Shown piece after piece: positions 51,895-60,926 of a DNA stretch of 64,000 nt. The notes under the pieces are model-generated. The model saw only the letters and a list, made by a program, of their open reading frames with translations, searched no databases and was not told the origin of the DNA. Origin of the DNA: Bailinhaonella thermotolerans (GTDB taxonomy: Bacteria; Actinomycetota; Actinomycetes; Streptosporangiales; Streptosporangiaceae); the NCBI RefSeq assembly GCF_003594875.1, contig NZ_QZEY01000002.1, positions 186,001 through 250,000 on the forward strand. Reading direction: 5' to 3'. Both the position numbers and the translations under genes were made by a program. Within the stretch, counting starts at the first letter, position 1, and each line of letters starts with the position of its first letter.

Positions 51895-52284
51895 TCACTC
51901 GCCGATCTTCTTGGCCCAGAGGGTGACCGGCGTCTCCGGGGGGACCTCCTCCCCGGCGGGCGGCTCCTGCCGCGTCACGACCCAGTTGCGGTCGTTGACC
52001 TGGAACCGGTTCTTGCCCGTGGCGTCCTTGTCGTTCAGCACGAAGAACCCCGCCGCCTGCATGGTGTCCTGCGCCTCCTGCAGGTTCATGCCCACGACGT
52101 CGGGCAGCGCCTTCCTCCCGGCGGCGGGCGGCGCCCCGGTCGGGGTGGGGGCGGGCGGCGGGCTCTCCGGCGGCGGGCTCTCCCGCGCCGTCACGGTGAC
52201 CGTGGCATCCGGCGCCGGCGCCCCTCCCCCGCACCCCGCGACGGCGGCGGCGACCAGCACGATCCCGAGCGCGATCCCCTTCAT
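51895..52284 (-). CDS. PASTA-domain lipoprotein
   Basis: 129 aa. Lipobox AAVAGC near residue 18, then a Pro/Thr-rich linker and a single PASTA-like domain: LPDVVGMNLQEAQDTMQAAG followed by WVVTRQEPPAGEEVPPETPV. PASTA domains bind peptidoglycan or lipid II-like ligands; here it would sit outside the membrane. ATG 52284 follows GGGAGT. It converges on the SARP gene. Role unknown. Confidence 0.82.
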   Translation of the reverse strand: MKGIALGIVLVAAAVAGCGGGAPAPDATVTVTARESPPPESPPPAPTPTGAPPAAGRKALPDVVGMNLQEAQDTMQAAGFFVLNDKDATGKNRFQVNDRNWVVTRQEPPAGEEVPPETPVTLWAKKIGE

Positions 52285-52602
52285 ACGGCGACTCCCGGTA
52301 CGGCGACCCCGACGTTCCGTAGACGCCCCGCCCCCGTCCCAGGTTGACAACCCCCCGTAAACCACCCCGCCACACTCCTGACACCTCCTCCCGGGAACGG
52401 CGTCGCGAGGCCTCTCACCGGGTCGTGCCGCCGCCGGCCGGCCACGCGGGCGCGCGAACCGCCCGGGCCCGTCGCGGCCGGGAGGCCGTACCGGCTGCCC
52501 GGGGCGTCCGGCGGCCCGGGGCGTGGGGCGGCTCGGGGCGTGGGGAAGGCGGGCCCCGGGGAGGGGCCCGCCTTCCAGGGTGGGGTCGGCGGGGCGCCGG
52601 GG
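52285..52602. other. 318-bp intergenic region
   Basis: No gene seen. It holds a strong hairpin (52544-52576) that belongs to the small secreted protein gene, and the promoter region of the PASTA lipoprotein at its left end. Confidence 0.55.
52544..52576 (-). terminator. Terminator hairpin, 14-bp perfect stem
   Basis: GGAAGGCGGGCCCC (52544-52557), loop GGGGA, GGGGCCCGCCTTCC (52563-52576), 26 bp past the stop of the small secreted protein gene (minus strand). Confidence 0.75.
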
Positions 52603-52803
52603 CTAGGTGATCGGCTGCCCGTGGTGGATGCCGCCGGTGCATTTGAGGACCCAGCCCCACAGGCGGGGCTCACCGCCTCCGTCCCGGCATTCCTTGGCGG
52701 TGACGCCCGGGACCGCGAGGGCGTCCGCCGACGCGGCGGGGGCGGCGGCGAAGGCGGCCGTCGCGGCCAGGAGGCCGCCGGCCAGTGCTGCGGTGAGGCG
52801 CAT
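52603..52803 (-). CDS. Small secreted protein with one Cys pair
   Basis: 66 aa. A signal peptide (MRLTAALAGGLLAATAAFAA, cleaved near AASA-DAL) leaves about 38 residues with exactly two Cys (AKECRDGGG and LKCTGG), probably one disulfide. It resembles small exported actinomycete proteins of unknown function. AGGAGAT precedes the ATG, which lies in an AT-richer promoter area (52804-52870). Confidence 0.7.
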   Translation of the reverse strand: MRLTAALAGGLLAATAAFAAAPAASADALAVPGVTAKECRDGGGEPRLWGWVLKCTGGIHHGQPIT

Positions 52804-53027
52804 CGAGATCTCCTATCGGAGCGAGGGGAACCCCCTTGACTACACTTTGTAGTCGCCGCTTACCTACCGCGACCACAAGGGCGTCAAACCTGGGCTTGAC
52901 CAGCGCTTCCCGGAGTCTTGACGCCACGCCCCGCGGCCCGCCCCCCCCGCGGTGCCGGAGGCCCGGCGGAGCCCGCGGCGCCCCGCGCGGCCGCACGGCG
53001 GGCCGGGGGCACGGCCCGCCCGGCGGG

Positions 53028-53966
53028 TCAGCGGCTCAGGACGGCGAGGATCCGGTCGGCGGTGGCCCGCATGCCGGCGGCGTTGGGGTGGACGGGGTAG
53101 CCCTTGGCCTTGAAGACGCCCTCGACCCAGCGGACGGAGGCCGGGGCGCAGACGTCGTGGCCGGGGTCGTAGACGTCGACGAAGGTGACCCGGTTGGCGG
53201 CGGCCCTGGCCGCGAGCATCGCGTTCAGGCGACGCTCTATGCCGTCGAGGTAGGGCACGTCGCCGGCCGCGACGGGGACGTCGGGGTAGCAGCCGCGCGC
53301 CGGCGGGAGCACCCGCAGGTAGCCGACGAGCAGGATCCGGGCGTGCGGCGAGCGCACGCGGATCCCGTGGAGCACGCGGTCGATTCGGCGCGAGGTCACG
53401 GCGATGCGCCGGGCCAGCCGGTCCCCTCCTCCGGCGGGGGCGTAGTGGCGGCGGCACGGGTCGCCCTTGGGATCGGTGGGGCTGAGCAGGCCGCAGGTGA
53501 GCACGATCTCGGTGAAGCCGATGTCGTTGCCGCCGATGCCCACGGTCACGAGCGTGGTGTCGCGGGTGAGCGAGTCGAACTGCGGCTTGTTGGGGCCGGG
53601 GAAGATCTGCGCCTCGGTCATGTGCCGGGTCTGCGCGCCCGAGCAACTCGCGTCGGTGTACGGCATGCGCAGGGCGTGCGCGACCAGCACCGGGTAGCTG
53701 AGGCTGGACCGCAGGCAGCCGGGGTTCTCCCCGGGCGGCAGCGTGATGAGCGGACCGGCGGTGAACGAGTCCCCGAGCGCCACGTAACGGCCCGCGCGGA
53801 CCCCCGCGACCGGCCGCGGGCCCGCCCCCGGCGCGCCCGCCGCGGCCCCCGCGCCTCCGGCGGGCGGCACGGGCGCGGTGCGCGCCGCTCCGGCGGTGAC
53901 GGGGGGCGCGGCCGCGAGCAGCACGCAACCGGACAGGAGCGCCGCGATACGGGCGAGCGAGCGCAC
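53028..53966 (-). CDS. Secreted SGNH/GDSL esterase
   Basis: 312 aa. Signal peptide in residues 1-28 (LARIAALLSGCVLLAAAPPV). Block I YVALGDSFTAGPL with the catalytic Ser, block III VGIGGNDIGF, block V KGYPVHPNAAGM with His. Six or so Cys suggest disulfides as in Streptomyces extracellular SGNH lipases (a GDSFTAG and H-P-N/D group). Hydrolyses lipids or cell-wall esters outside the cell. GTG 53966 follows GGAGG at 6 nt. Confidence 0.88.
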   Translation of the reverse strand: MRSLARIAALLSGCVLLAAAPPVTAGAARTAPVPPAGGAGAAAGAPGAGPRPVAGVRAGRYVALGDSFTAGPLITLPPGENPGCLRSSLSYPVLVAHALRMPYTDASCSGAQTRHMTEAQIFPGPNKPQFDSLTRDTTLVTVGIGGNDIGFTEIVLTCGLLSPTDPKGDPCRRHYAPAGGGDRLARRIAVTSRRIDRVLHGIRVRSPHARILLVGYLRVLPPARGCYPDVPVAAGDVPYLDGIERRLNAMLAARAAANRVTFVDVYDPGHDVCAPASVRWVEGVFKAKGYPVHPNAAGMRATADRILAVLSR

Positions 53967-54250
53967 GGGACACCTCCGTGATTCTGGCCGGTGGGAGTCG
54001 TTGGACCTGTTGCGGACGCTATCAACGGGTTCGCCGACGACCTCGGGATTTGCCGGGAGCACGATGAATCACGACCGAAGCTTTCGGCTGCGCGCCCCGG
54101 CTCCGGAGCCCGCCCGGGACCTTTTCCGGACCGGCGCGGGGCGCGTCGCGGGGACGCCCGGGAAACATCGCGGGGACCTCCCGGGACCGCTTCCGAACCG
54201 CCCCCGGCGGATGCTGGCCGGGCCCGGCCCGGCCGTGTCACGATCGAACG

Positions 54251-55240
54251 GTGAAGAAGGTCATCAACGCGCCGGAGGACGTGGTCCCCGACGCCCTGCG
54301 CGGGCTGGCCGCCGCCCACCCCGGACTACGGGTGGACGCCGAGGGGCGCTTCGCCGTACGCGGGGACGCGCCCGTGCGGGGCAAGGTGGCGCTCGTGTCC
54401 GGGGGCGGGTCGGGGCACGAGCCGCTGCACACCGGGTTCGTCGGGCCGGGGATGCTCGACGCGGCCTGCCCCGGGGAGGTCTTCACCTCGCCGGTGCCCG
54501 ACCAGATCCTGGCGGCCACGCTCGCCGTGAACGGCGGGACGGGCGTGCTCCACCTGGTCAAGAACTACACCGGCGACGTGCTCAACTTCCAGCTCGCCGC
54601 GGAGCTGGCGGCCGACGAGGGCGTGGCCGTCGAGTCCGTGCTGATCGACGACGACGTGGCGGTCGAGGACAGCACCCACACGGCCGGGCGGCGCGGCACG
54701 GGCGCCACGGTGTTCGCCGAGAAGATCGCCGGGGCGCTGGCCGAGGAGCGGGCGGGCCTTCCGGCGGTGGCGGCGGTCGCGCGGGAGGTGAACGAGCGGT
54801 CGCGCTCGTTCGGCGTGGCCCTGTCCGCCGCGACCGTGCCCGCGACCGGCCGCCCCGGCTTCGACCTGCCTGACGACCAGGTCGAGCTGGGCGTGGGCAT
54901 CCACGGCGAGCCCGGCCGCGAACGCGCCCCGCTCGCCCCGGCGGCGGAGCTGGTCGACCGGGCGCTCACGGCGATCGAGGCCGACCTGCCGCTGTCCGGC
55001 GACCTGCTCGTCATGGTCAACGGCATGGGCGGGACCCCGCTGGCCGAGCTGTACGTCGCCTTCGGCGAGGTGGCCCGCCGCCTGCGGGGCCGCGCCACGA
55101 TCGCCCGCTCCCTGGTGGGGAACTACGTGACCAGCCTGGACATGACCGGCTTCTCGATCACCGTCTGCCGCCTCACCCCCGAGCTGCTGCGCCTGTGGGA
55201 CGCCCCCGTCGAGACCCCCGCCCTGCGCTGGGGCCGCTGA
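54251..55240 (+). CDS. dhaK: Dihydroxyacetone kinase, DhaK subunit
   Basis: 329 aa. [12 protein letters not shown] (49-60) is the substrate loop and His218 in GIHGEPG forms the covalent hemiaminal with dihydroxyacetone, at the same number as in E. coli Dha[19 protein letters not shown] lies near the end. Binds DHA and receives phosphate from DhaL-ADP. GTG 54251 is used. dhaL follows after 162 bp, dhaM overlaps dhaL. Confidence 0.94.
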   Translation: MKKVINAPEDVVPDALRGLAAAHPGLRVDAEGRFAVRGDAPVRGKVALVSGGGSGHEPLHTGFVGPGMLDAACPGEVFTSPVPDQILAATLAVNGGTGVLHLVKNYTGDVLNFQLAAELAADEGVAVESVLIDDDVAVEDSTHTAGRRGTGATVFAEKIAGALAEERAGLPAVAAVAREVNERSRSFGVALSAATVPATGRPGFDLPDDQVELGVGIHGEPGRERAPLAPAAELVDRALTAIEADLPLSGDLLVMVNGMGGTPLAELYVAFGEVARRLRGRATIARSLVGNYVTSLDMTGFSITVCRLTPELLRLWDAPVETPALRWGR

Positions 55241-55402
55241 CCGCGGGCCCCGCCCGGGCTCTGGCCGTACGGCGTGCGCCGCCGCGGGCCCTGGCCGTAC
55301 GGCCGGGGGCGGGTGGGAGGGGCGGCGTGGCGGGTAGGGGGAGATCGCCCCGGTTGACGGGGCGGGCCGGAGGACCGGGGTTCGAGGGAGCGTGAGGGCG
55401 AC

Positions 55403-56020
55403 GTGAGGGAATCGGTGCGGCCGGACGCGGAGGTGTGCCGGGCCTGGGTGCGGGAGGCGGCGGCGCGGGTGGCGGCCGACCGGGATCGGCTGACCCAGCT
55501 CGACTCGGCCATCGGCGACGGCGACCACGGGCACAACCTGGACCGGGGGATGCGGGCGGCGCTCCAGGCCGTGGAGGACCTCGGGGAGACGGCGACCGCG
55601 GGCGAGGTGCTGGCCGCCGCGGGCAAGGCGCTGATCGCCAAGACCGGCGGGGCGTCCGGGCCGCTGTACGGCGGGGCGCTGCGGGCCATGGGCAGGTCCC
55701 TGGACGAGTCCGGCGACCTGGCGGCGGCGCTGCGGGCCGGGTGCGACGCGGTGCGCAAGCTCGGCGGGGCGGCCGTGGGCGACAAGACGATGGTGGACGC
55801 GCTGGAGCCGGCGGTGAAGGCGTACGAGGAGACGTGCGACCTGGAGGTGACGGCGGACGCCGCGACGACCGGCGCGGAGAGCACGATGACCCTGCGCGCC
55901 CGCAAGGGGCGGGCCAGCTACCTGGGCGAGCGCAGCGTGGGCCACCTGGACCCGGGCGCGGCCTCGACGGCGCTGCTGATCCGCGCGCTGGTCACGGCGG
56001 CCAGGGACGTCCGCGCGTGA
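55403..56020 (+). CDS. dhaL: Dihydroxyacetone kinase, DhaL subunit
   Basis: 205 aa. SAIGDGDHGHNLDRG (35-49) holds the Asp cluster that binds Mg-ADP; TGGASGPLYGGAL and GAAVGDKTMVDALEP are the nucleotide-binding blocks. ADP is a bound cofactor re-phosphorylated by DhaM, not exchanged. GTG 55403. The stop overlaps the dhaM start as GTGA. Confidence 0.93.
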   Translation: MRESVRPDAEVCRAWVREAAARVAADRDRLTQLDSAIGDGDHGHNLDRGMRAALQAVEDLGETATAGEVLAAAGKALIAKTGGASGPLYGGALRAMGRSLDESGDLAAALRAGCDAVRKLGGAAVGDKTMVDALEPAVKAYEETCDLEVTADAATTGAESTMTLRARKGRASYLGERSVGHLDPGAASTALLIRALVTAARDVRA

Positions 56021-56400
56021 CGGTCGGCGTGGTGATCGTCTCGCACAGCCGGGCGCTGGCGGAGGGGACCGCCGAGCTGGCCCGCACGCTGGGCCTGGAC
56101 CGGGTGAGGGTGGAACCCGCGGGCGGCGACTCCGGGGGCGGGCTCGGCACGAGCGCGGAACTGGTCGCCGGGGCCGTGTCGCGCGCGGACTCCGGCGACG
56201 GGGTGGTCCTGCTCGCCGACCTGGGCAGCGCGGTCCTGACCGTGAAGACGTACCTCCTCGACGCCCCGGGCACGGCGCTGTTCGCCGACGCCCCGCTGGT
56301 GGAGGGGGCGGTCGCCGCCGCCTCGGCGGCCGCGTCCGGGGCGGGGGCGGAGGAGGTCGCGGCGGCGGCGCGCGAGGCGTACGCCCACCGCAAGGGGTAG
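56017..56400 (+). CDS. dhaM: PTS-dependent DHA phosphotransferase subunit DhaM
   Basis: 127 aa. The EIIA-mannose-type fold has VGVVIVSHSRALAEG with the phosphorylated His10 (E. coli His9) and VVLLADLGSAVLTVKTYL. Only the EIIA-like domain is present; the HPr and EI-like extensions of E. coli DhaM are absent, as in actinobacteria and Lactococcus. It needs general EI/HPr encoded elsewhere. GTG 56017 overlaps the dhaL stop. Confidence 0.9.
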   Translation: MTVGVVIVSHSRALAEGTAELARTLGLDRVRVEPAGGDSGGGLGTSAELVAGAVSRADSGDGVVLLADLGSAVLTVKTYLLDAPGTALFADAPLVEGAVAAASAAASGAGAEEVAAAAREAYAHRKG

Positions 56401-56445
56401 GACCCCCGCGCACGCGGCATCCGGCGCGCCCCTAGAGTCGATCTC

Positions 56446-57396
56446 ATGCGATATCGAGCACTGGGCGACTCCGGCCTCATGGTCTCCGTGGTGGGGCTGG
56501 GTTGCAACAACTTCGGCGGGCGGATCGGGATGGACGCCACGCGCGAGGTCGTCGACGCCGCGATCGACGCGGGGATCACCCTCTTCGACACGGCCGACAT
56601 CTACGGCGACAACGGCGGCTCGGAGGAGGCCCTCGGCGAGGTCCTCGGCAAGCGCCGCGACCAGATAGTCCTGGCGAGCAAGTTCGGCTACCAGGCGGTG
56701 GACATGGGGTACGGCCCGGCCGCCGGGGCCAAGGGCGGCCGGATGTACGTCCGCCGCGCGGTGGAGGCCTCCCTGCGCCGCCTCCGCACGGACCACATCG
56801 ACCTGTACCAGATCCACTCGCCGGACCCGGTGACGCCGATCGAGGAGACCCTGGCCGCGCTGGACGAGCTGGTCCGCGAGGGCAAGGTGCGCTACATCGG
56901 CCACTCCAACTTCGCCGGCTGGCAGATCGCCGAGGCCGCGCACGTGGCCGAGCGGCTCGGCACGACCCCGTTCATCTCCGCGCAGAACCACTGGTCGCTG
57001 CTGGAGCGCGGCGCCGAGGCCGAGGTCGTGCCCGCCGCGCGCCACTACGGCCTGGGCGTCCTGCCGTACTTCCCGCTGGCCAACGGCCTGCTCACGGGCA
57101 AGGTACGGCGGGGCCAGGAGCCTCCGGCGGGCAGCCGGCTGGCCACGCGCGAGGGGTACATCACCCCCGAGAAGATCGACAAGGTCGAGGCCCTGATCGG
57201 CTGGGCGGAGAAGCACGACCGCACGATCCTGGAGGTCGCGATCGGCGGCCTGGCGGCGATCCCCGGCTGCGCCTCGGTGATCGCCGGCGCCACCTCGGCG
57301 GAGCAGGTCAGGGCCAACGCCGCCGCCGGCGCGTGGGAGCCCACCGAGGACGACCTCGCCGAGATCTCCGAGATCGTCCCCCCGCCGGCCGCCTGA
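56446..57396 (+). CDS. Aldo/keto reductase
   Basis: 316 aa, TIM-barrel AKR. LFDTADIYGDNGGSEEALGE has the catalytic Asp and Tyr; LASKFGYQ has Lys; YQIHSPDPVTPIEETL has His. The tail VIAGATSAEQVRANAAAG binds NADP(H). The family is near YajO/Tas-type enzymes. ATG 56446; the 45-bp gap after dhaM suggests cotranscription. Could reduce a triose or methylglyoxal in a DHA pathway; inferred. Confidence 0.9.
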   Translation: MRYRALGDSGLMVSVVGLGCNNFGGRIGMDATREVVDAAIDAGITLFDTADIYGDNGGSEEALGEVLGKRRDQIVLASKFGYQAVDMGYGPAAGAKGGRMYVRRAVEASLRRLRTDHIDLYQIHSPDPVTPIEETLAALDELVREGKVRYIGHSNFAGWQIAEAAHVAERLGTTPFISAQNHWSLLERGAEAEVVPAARHYGLGVLPYFPLANGLLTGKVRRGQEPPAGSRLATREGYITPEKIDKVEALIGWAEKHDRTILEVAIGGLAAIPGCASVIAGATSAEQVRANAAAGAWEPTEDDLAEISEIVPPPAA

Positions 57397-57840
57397 CCTT
57401 CCCCCCGGCCCGAAAACGCCGGCCGCGACGCGAGCGACCGGGCGCCCGGCGCCCGGGCCCGCCGGACGCCCGGACATCGCGGGCATAACAGGCATAACGA
57501 GCATCACGAGCATCACGAACGCCCGGCCGTCCCCCGCGGACGCGCCGGGCGTTCGCCGTCTCACCGGCCCCGCCGGAGCGGCCTGGATTCGGGACCGCGG
57601 TCGCCCGGGCGCGGCCGGGGGCGCGAGTGAGGAGAAATACGCGTTCGCCGCGCGTTCCCGGACTGGAGGCGTCGGCGCAGGTCCGGCGGGAGTTCCCGGA
57701 TTTCGGCCGCTCCTATGTGGCGGGAGGTGCGCATTTTGTTGCCCTCTGTACGTGGCGCGGCGGGGGCGGATGCCGATATGCAGAGGGATGGACCATCACG
57801 CTCTGATCATCACTGATCGCAGATCCGGAGGAGTGGTGAC
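57397..57840. other. 444-bp intergenic region
   Basis: No gene seen. It contains four degenerate 9-bp repeats (GGCATAACA, GGCATAACG, AGCATCACG twice; about 57482-57517), a hairpin (57517-57554), and the promoter region of the small membrane protein, which is unusually AT-rich near 57720-57830. Confidence 0.6.
57517..57554 (+). terminator. Nested hairpin downstream of the AKR gene
   Basis: GAACGCCCGG (57517-57526) pairs with CCGGGCGTTC (57545-57554); an inner CGTCC/GGACG stem extends it. 120 bp after the AKR stop. Confidence 0.6.
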
Positions 57841-58050
57841 ATGTCCTCGTTCATCATCCTGGTGGTCGCCGTCATCGTCGGGATAACGATCGGCCGCCTG
57901 TTCGAGCGCGCGAGCGAGGCGCGCTCGATGTTCACGTCCTACCGCGCCCGCGCCGCCTCCAACTTCCGCGACTGGATCAAGCAGAGCCTGCTGACCCTGC
58001 TGGTCGTGGTCGGATTCATCGTGTTCGCCTACGTCATCCTGCAGGGGTAG
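57841..58050 (+). CDS. Small two-transmembrane protein
   Basis: 69 aa. Helix 1 is residues 4-20 (FIILVVAVIVGITIGRL) and helix 2 is 48-67 (SLLTLLVVVGFIVFAYVIL), joined by a basic amphipathic segment (RSMFTSYRARAASNFRDWIK). Both ends probably lie outside and the basic loop inside. Unknown function. GGAGGAG precedes the ATG. Its promoter region is distinctly AT-richer than surroundings, suggesting strong expression. Confidence 0.72.
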   Translation: MSSFIILVVAVIVGITIGRLFERASEARSMFTSYRARAASNFRDWIKQSLLTLLVVVGFIVFAYVILQG

Positions 58051-58161
58051 CCGCCGCGGCGAGCCCCTCGTCCGGCCCGCCGGCGAGCCCGTCCGCCACC
58101 CCGTCCGTGAGCCCCTCCGCCATCCGAGCCCGTCCACCACTCCCGCTCGTCCACCACCCCC

Positions 58162-58229
58162 GCCCGTCCACCACCCGAGGCCGTCAGCCGGCCCCGCCCG
58201 TCCACCACCCGAGGCCGTCAGCCGGCCCC
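58162..58229. repeat. 34-bp perfect tandem duplication over a stop codon
   Basis: The unit is GCCCGTCCACCACCCGAGGC followed by CGTCAGCCGGCCCC, at 58162-58195 and again at 58196-58229. The second copy carries the stop codon (complement of 58218-58220) of the oxidoreductase gene; the first is its untranslated echo. Further short GTCCACCACC words lie at 58130-58160. Confidence 0.8.
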
Positions 58230-59285
58230 GCCCGCGAGCGTGACCACGGTCCCCGCGGCGGCCGACTCGCGGGCCGCGTCCAGCACCTCCATCACGCGCA
58301 CGGCGTCAGCCGCCGGGACCGGGCCGGGCCCGCCCTCGCGGAGCGCCCGGGCCACCCCGCGGTAGAACGCCGGGTAGTCGCCGGGCAGCGTCTCCACGGG
58401 CTTGACGTCGTCGCCCGCCCCGAGCAGCCCCCACCGATCCCGCGGCTCCGCGCCCCACCCGGGCCCGCCCGGCCGCCCGCCGGCCCGCAGCTCCGCCTCC
58501 TGCGGGTCCATCCTGTGCTTCACGTAGGCCGACTCCGAGCCCAGCACCCGGAACCGGGGCCCGAGCTGCCCGGCCACCGCGCTCGCCCACAAATGGGAGC
58601 GGGCGCCGTTCTCGTGGTGGAGCGCGATGAACACGTCGTCGTCGGTCTTGACCCCGGGCCGCCGGTGGTCCCGCTCGGCGTACACCGCCGCGGCCGGGCC
58701 CAGCAGCACCAGGGCCTGGTCCACCAGGTGGCTGCCCAGGTCGTACAGCACGCCGCCGGCCTGCGCGGGGTCGCCCTGCTCGCGCCAGCCGGGCTTCGGC
58801 GCGGGCCGCCAGCGCTCGAAGCGCGACTCGAACCGCCGCACCTCGCCCAGCTCCCCGGACCCGGCCAGGTCCCGCAGCGTGCGGAAGTCGCCGTCCCAGC
58901 GCCGGTTCTGGAACACGTTCAGGAGCAGCCCCCGCTCGCGGGCGAGGGCGTCCAGCTCCGCGGCCTCGGCGGCGGTCGGAGCGATCGGCTTGTCCACGAC
59001 GACGGGCCGCCCGGCCTCCAGCGCGGCGCGGGCCAGCGGCACGTGCGCCCGGTTCGGCGCGGCCACCACCACCAGGTCCACGGGGCCGTCCGAATCCCAC
59101 AGCCGCTCCGCCTCCGGCACCACCCTCGCCCCGGGATGGGCCGCGAGGATCCGCCGCCGCCGCTCCTCGTTCCCGGTCACGACCGTGTCCAGCACCATCC
59201 CGGGCGTGGTCGCGATCAGCGGCGCGTGGAAGAACTCGCCCGCCGTGCCGTACCCGATCAGTCCGACGCGCAGTGGTTCGCTCAT
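58218..59285 (-). CDS. Gfo/Idh/MocA family oxidoreductase
   Basis: 355 aa. Rossmann motif VGLIGYGTAGEFFHAPLIAT, then the conserved VVVDKPIAPTAAEAAELD with the catalytic-region Lys. YDLGSHLVDQALVLLGPAAA is the EK-family His motif of the second domain. Oxidises or reduces sugars or derivatives with NAD(P); substrate unknown. ATG 59285. Confidence 0.9.
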   Translation of the reverse strand: MSEPLRVGLIGYGTAGEFFHAPLIATTPGMVLDTVVTGNEERRRRILAAHPGARVVPEAERLWDSDGPVDLVVVAAPNRAHVPLARAALEAGRPVVVDKPIAPTAAEAAELDALARERGLLLNVFQNRRWDGDFRTLRDLAGSGELGEVRRFESRFERWRPAPKPGWREQGDPAQAGGVLYDLGSHLVDQALVLLGPAAAVYAERDHRRPGVKTDDDVFIALHHENGARSHLWASAVAGQLGPRFRVLGSESAYVKHRMDPQEAELRAGGRPGGPGWGAEPRDRWGLLGAGDDVKPVETLPGDYPAFYRGVARALREGGPGPVPAADAVRVMEVLDAARESAAAGTVVTLAGGAG

Positions 59286-59372
59286 GGGTCCACTCTCCCC
59301 CCTCGGCCCCGGCCCGCGCGCGTCACCACGCGGGGCACGGGCCGCGATGCCGTACGGCGGGCGCCCTCGGCC

Positions 59373-60881
59373 TCAGGAGACGCCGCGCCCGGCGTCCTTC
59401 CAGTACGGCTCGCGCAGCTCCCTCTTGAGGATCTTGCCGCTGGGGTTGCGCGGGATCGCCGCCGCGAAGTCCGCCGAGCGCGGGCGCTTGAAGCCGGCCA
59501 GCCGCGCCCTGGCGTACTCCAGCACGTCCGCCTCGGTCAGGGCGGAGCCGGGGACCGGCACGACGATCGCCTTGACCGCCTCCCCCCAGACCGGATCGGG
59601 CACGCCGATCACCGCGACGTCCGCGATCCCGGGGTGGCCGGCGAGCACCTCCTCGACCTCGATCGGGTACACGTTCTCGCCGCCGGTGACGATCATGTCC
59701 TTGATCCGGTCGGTGAGGAACAGGTAGCCCTCCTCGTCGAGGTACCCCGCGTCGCCGGTGCGCAGCCAGCCCTCCCCCGGCAGCGTCCGCGCGGTCTCCT
59801 CCGGGCGCCGCCAGTAGCCCGGCGTGTTCTGGATCGAGCGCGTCCAGACCTCGCCCACGCGGCCGGGCGGCAGCTCCTCCTCCCCCGCCGGGTCCACGAT
59901 CCTCAGCTCCACCCAGTCGTACGGCCGGCCCGCCGCGCGCAGCAGGTGCGGCCGCCCGTGGTCCTCCGGGTCGAGCTGGACGATCGCGCCGGTCGTCTCG
60001 GTCATGCCGTAGAGCTGGAACAGCGGCGCGCGGAAGACCTCCATCACCTGGCGGAGCACGTCGGTGGTGATGGGCGAGGCGCCGTACAGGATCGCCCGCA
60101 GCGCCGAGTGGTCGCGCCGCGCGGCCCCGGGCACCGCGCACAGGAGCCGGAGCACCGCCGGGACCAGGAAGGCGTTGGTGACCCTCGCCGACTCCATCAG
60201 CTCCACGATCGCGGGCGGGTCCACGTCGCGGGCGAGCACGAGGTGGGCGCCCGCCCACAGGCCGACCAGGGCCCACCCGCTGCCGCCGATGTGGAACAGC
60301 GGCATCGCCACCAGGCTCACCGCGGTCCCGTCGAGCCGCCACCGCGCCGCGACCAGCTCGGCCATGGAGAGGTTGCGCTCGGTGAGCTGGACGCCCTTGG
60401 GCACCCCCGTGGTCCCGCTCGTGTAGAACTGCACGACGACGTCGTCCGGGCCGCCCGCGTGCCCGGGGTCCTCCGCCGGGTGCGCCGCCACCCAGGACTC
60501 GTACGGCCCGCCCAGCGTGATCGCGGAAGTGTCGGCCCCGGCCGCCCCGGCGAACTCCGGGTCCACGACGGTCAGGGCGGCCCCGGCGTCGGCGGTGATC
60601 GCGGCGATCTCGCCGGGGGTGAGGCGCCAGTTCAGCGGTACGGTCACCGCGCCGATCCTGGCGGCGCCGTACAGCAGCTCGAAGAACTCCGGGGCGTTGC
60701 GGCCCAGGTAGGCGACGCGGGAGCCGGGGCCGAGGCCGCGGGCGAGCAGGGCCCGGGCGACCCGGCCGGAACGGCGGTCCAGGTCCGCGTAGGTGAGCGT
60801 GCGCCCGCCGCCGGTGATCGCGGGGGCGTCCCCCCGGGTCCGGGCGTGGCGGCGGAGAGCGGAGACGACACGGAAGTCCAT
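59373..60881 (-). CDS. Acyl-CoA synthetase (class I, FadD13-like)
   Basis: 502 aa. [18 protein letters not shown] is the P-loop, [15 protein letters not shown]5, [21 protein letters not shown]7, then [17 protein letters not shown]. The catalytic Lys is in [10 protein letters not shown]. Similar in length and motifs to FadD13-like fatty or aromatic acyl-CoA ligases. ATG 60881. A dyad, AGAACCG-N4-CGGTTCT, lies 13-30 bp upstream. Confidence 0.9.
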   Translation of the reverse strand: MDFRVVSALRRHARTRGDAPAITGGGRTLTYADLDRRSGRVARALLARGLGPGSRVAYLGRNAPEFFELLYGAARIGAVTVPLNWRLTPGEIAAITADAGAALTVVDPEFAGAAGADTSAITLGGPYESWVAAHPAEDPGHAGGPDDVVVQFYTSGTTGVPKGVQLTERNLSMAELVAARWRLDGTAVSLVAMPLFHIGGSGWALVGLWAGAHLVLARDVDPPAIVELMESARVTNAFLVPAVLRLLCAVPGAARRDHSALRAILYGASPITTDVLRQVMEVFRAPLFQLYGMTETTGAIVQLDPEDHGRPHLLRAAGRPYDWVELRIVDPAGEEELPPGRVGEVWTRSIQNTPGYWRRPEETARTLPGEGWLRTGDAGYLDEEGYLFLTDRIKDMIVTGGENVYPIEVEEVLAGHPGIADVAVIGVPDPVWGEAVKAIVVPVPGSALTEADVLEYARARLAGFKRPRSADFAAAIPRNPSGKILKRELREPYWKDAGRGVS

Positions 60882-60893
60882 GGGCGGCCCCCT

Positions 60894-60911
60894 AGAACCG
60901 AACGCGGTTCT
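60894..60911. promoter_or_regulatory. Operator candidate of acyl-CoA synthetase
   Basis: AGAACCG (60894-60900) and CGGTTCT (60905-60911), perfect 7-bp arms, 4-bp spacer. AGAAC/GTTCT half-sites with similar spacing are bound by TetR-type lipid regulators such as KstR in mycobacteria; here it overlaps the region just before the ATG at 60881. Confidence 0.6.
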
Positions 60912-60926
60912 GGTCAATGTAACGAT

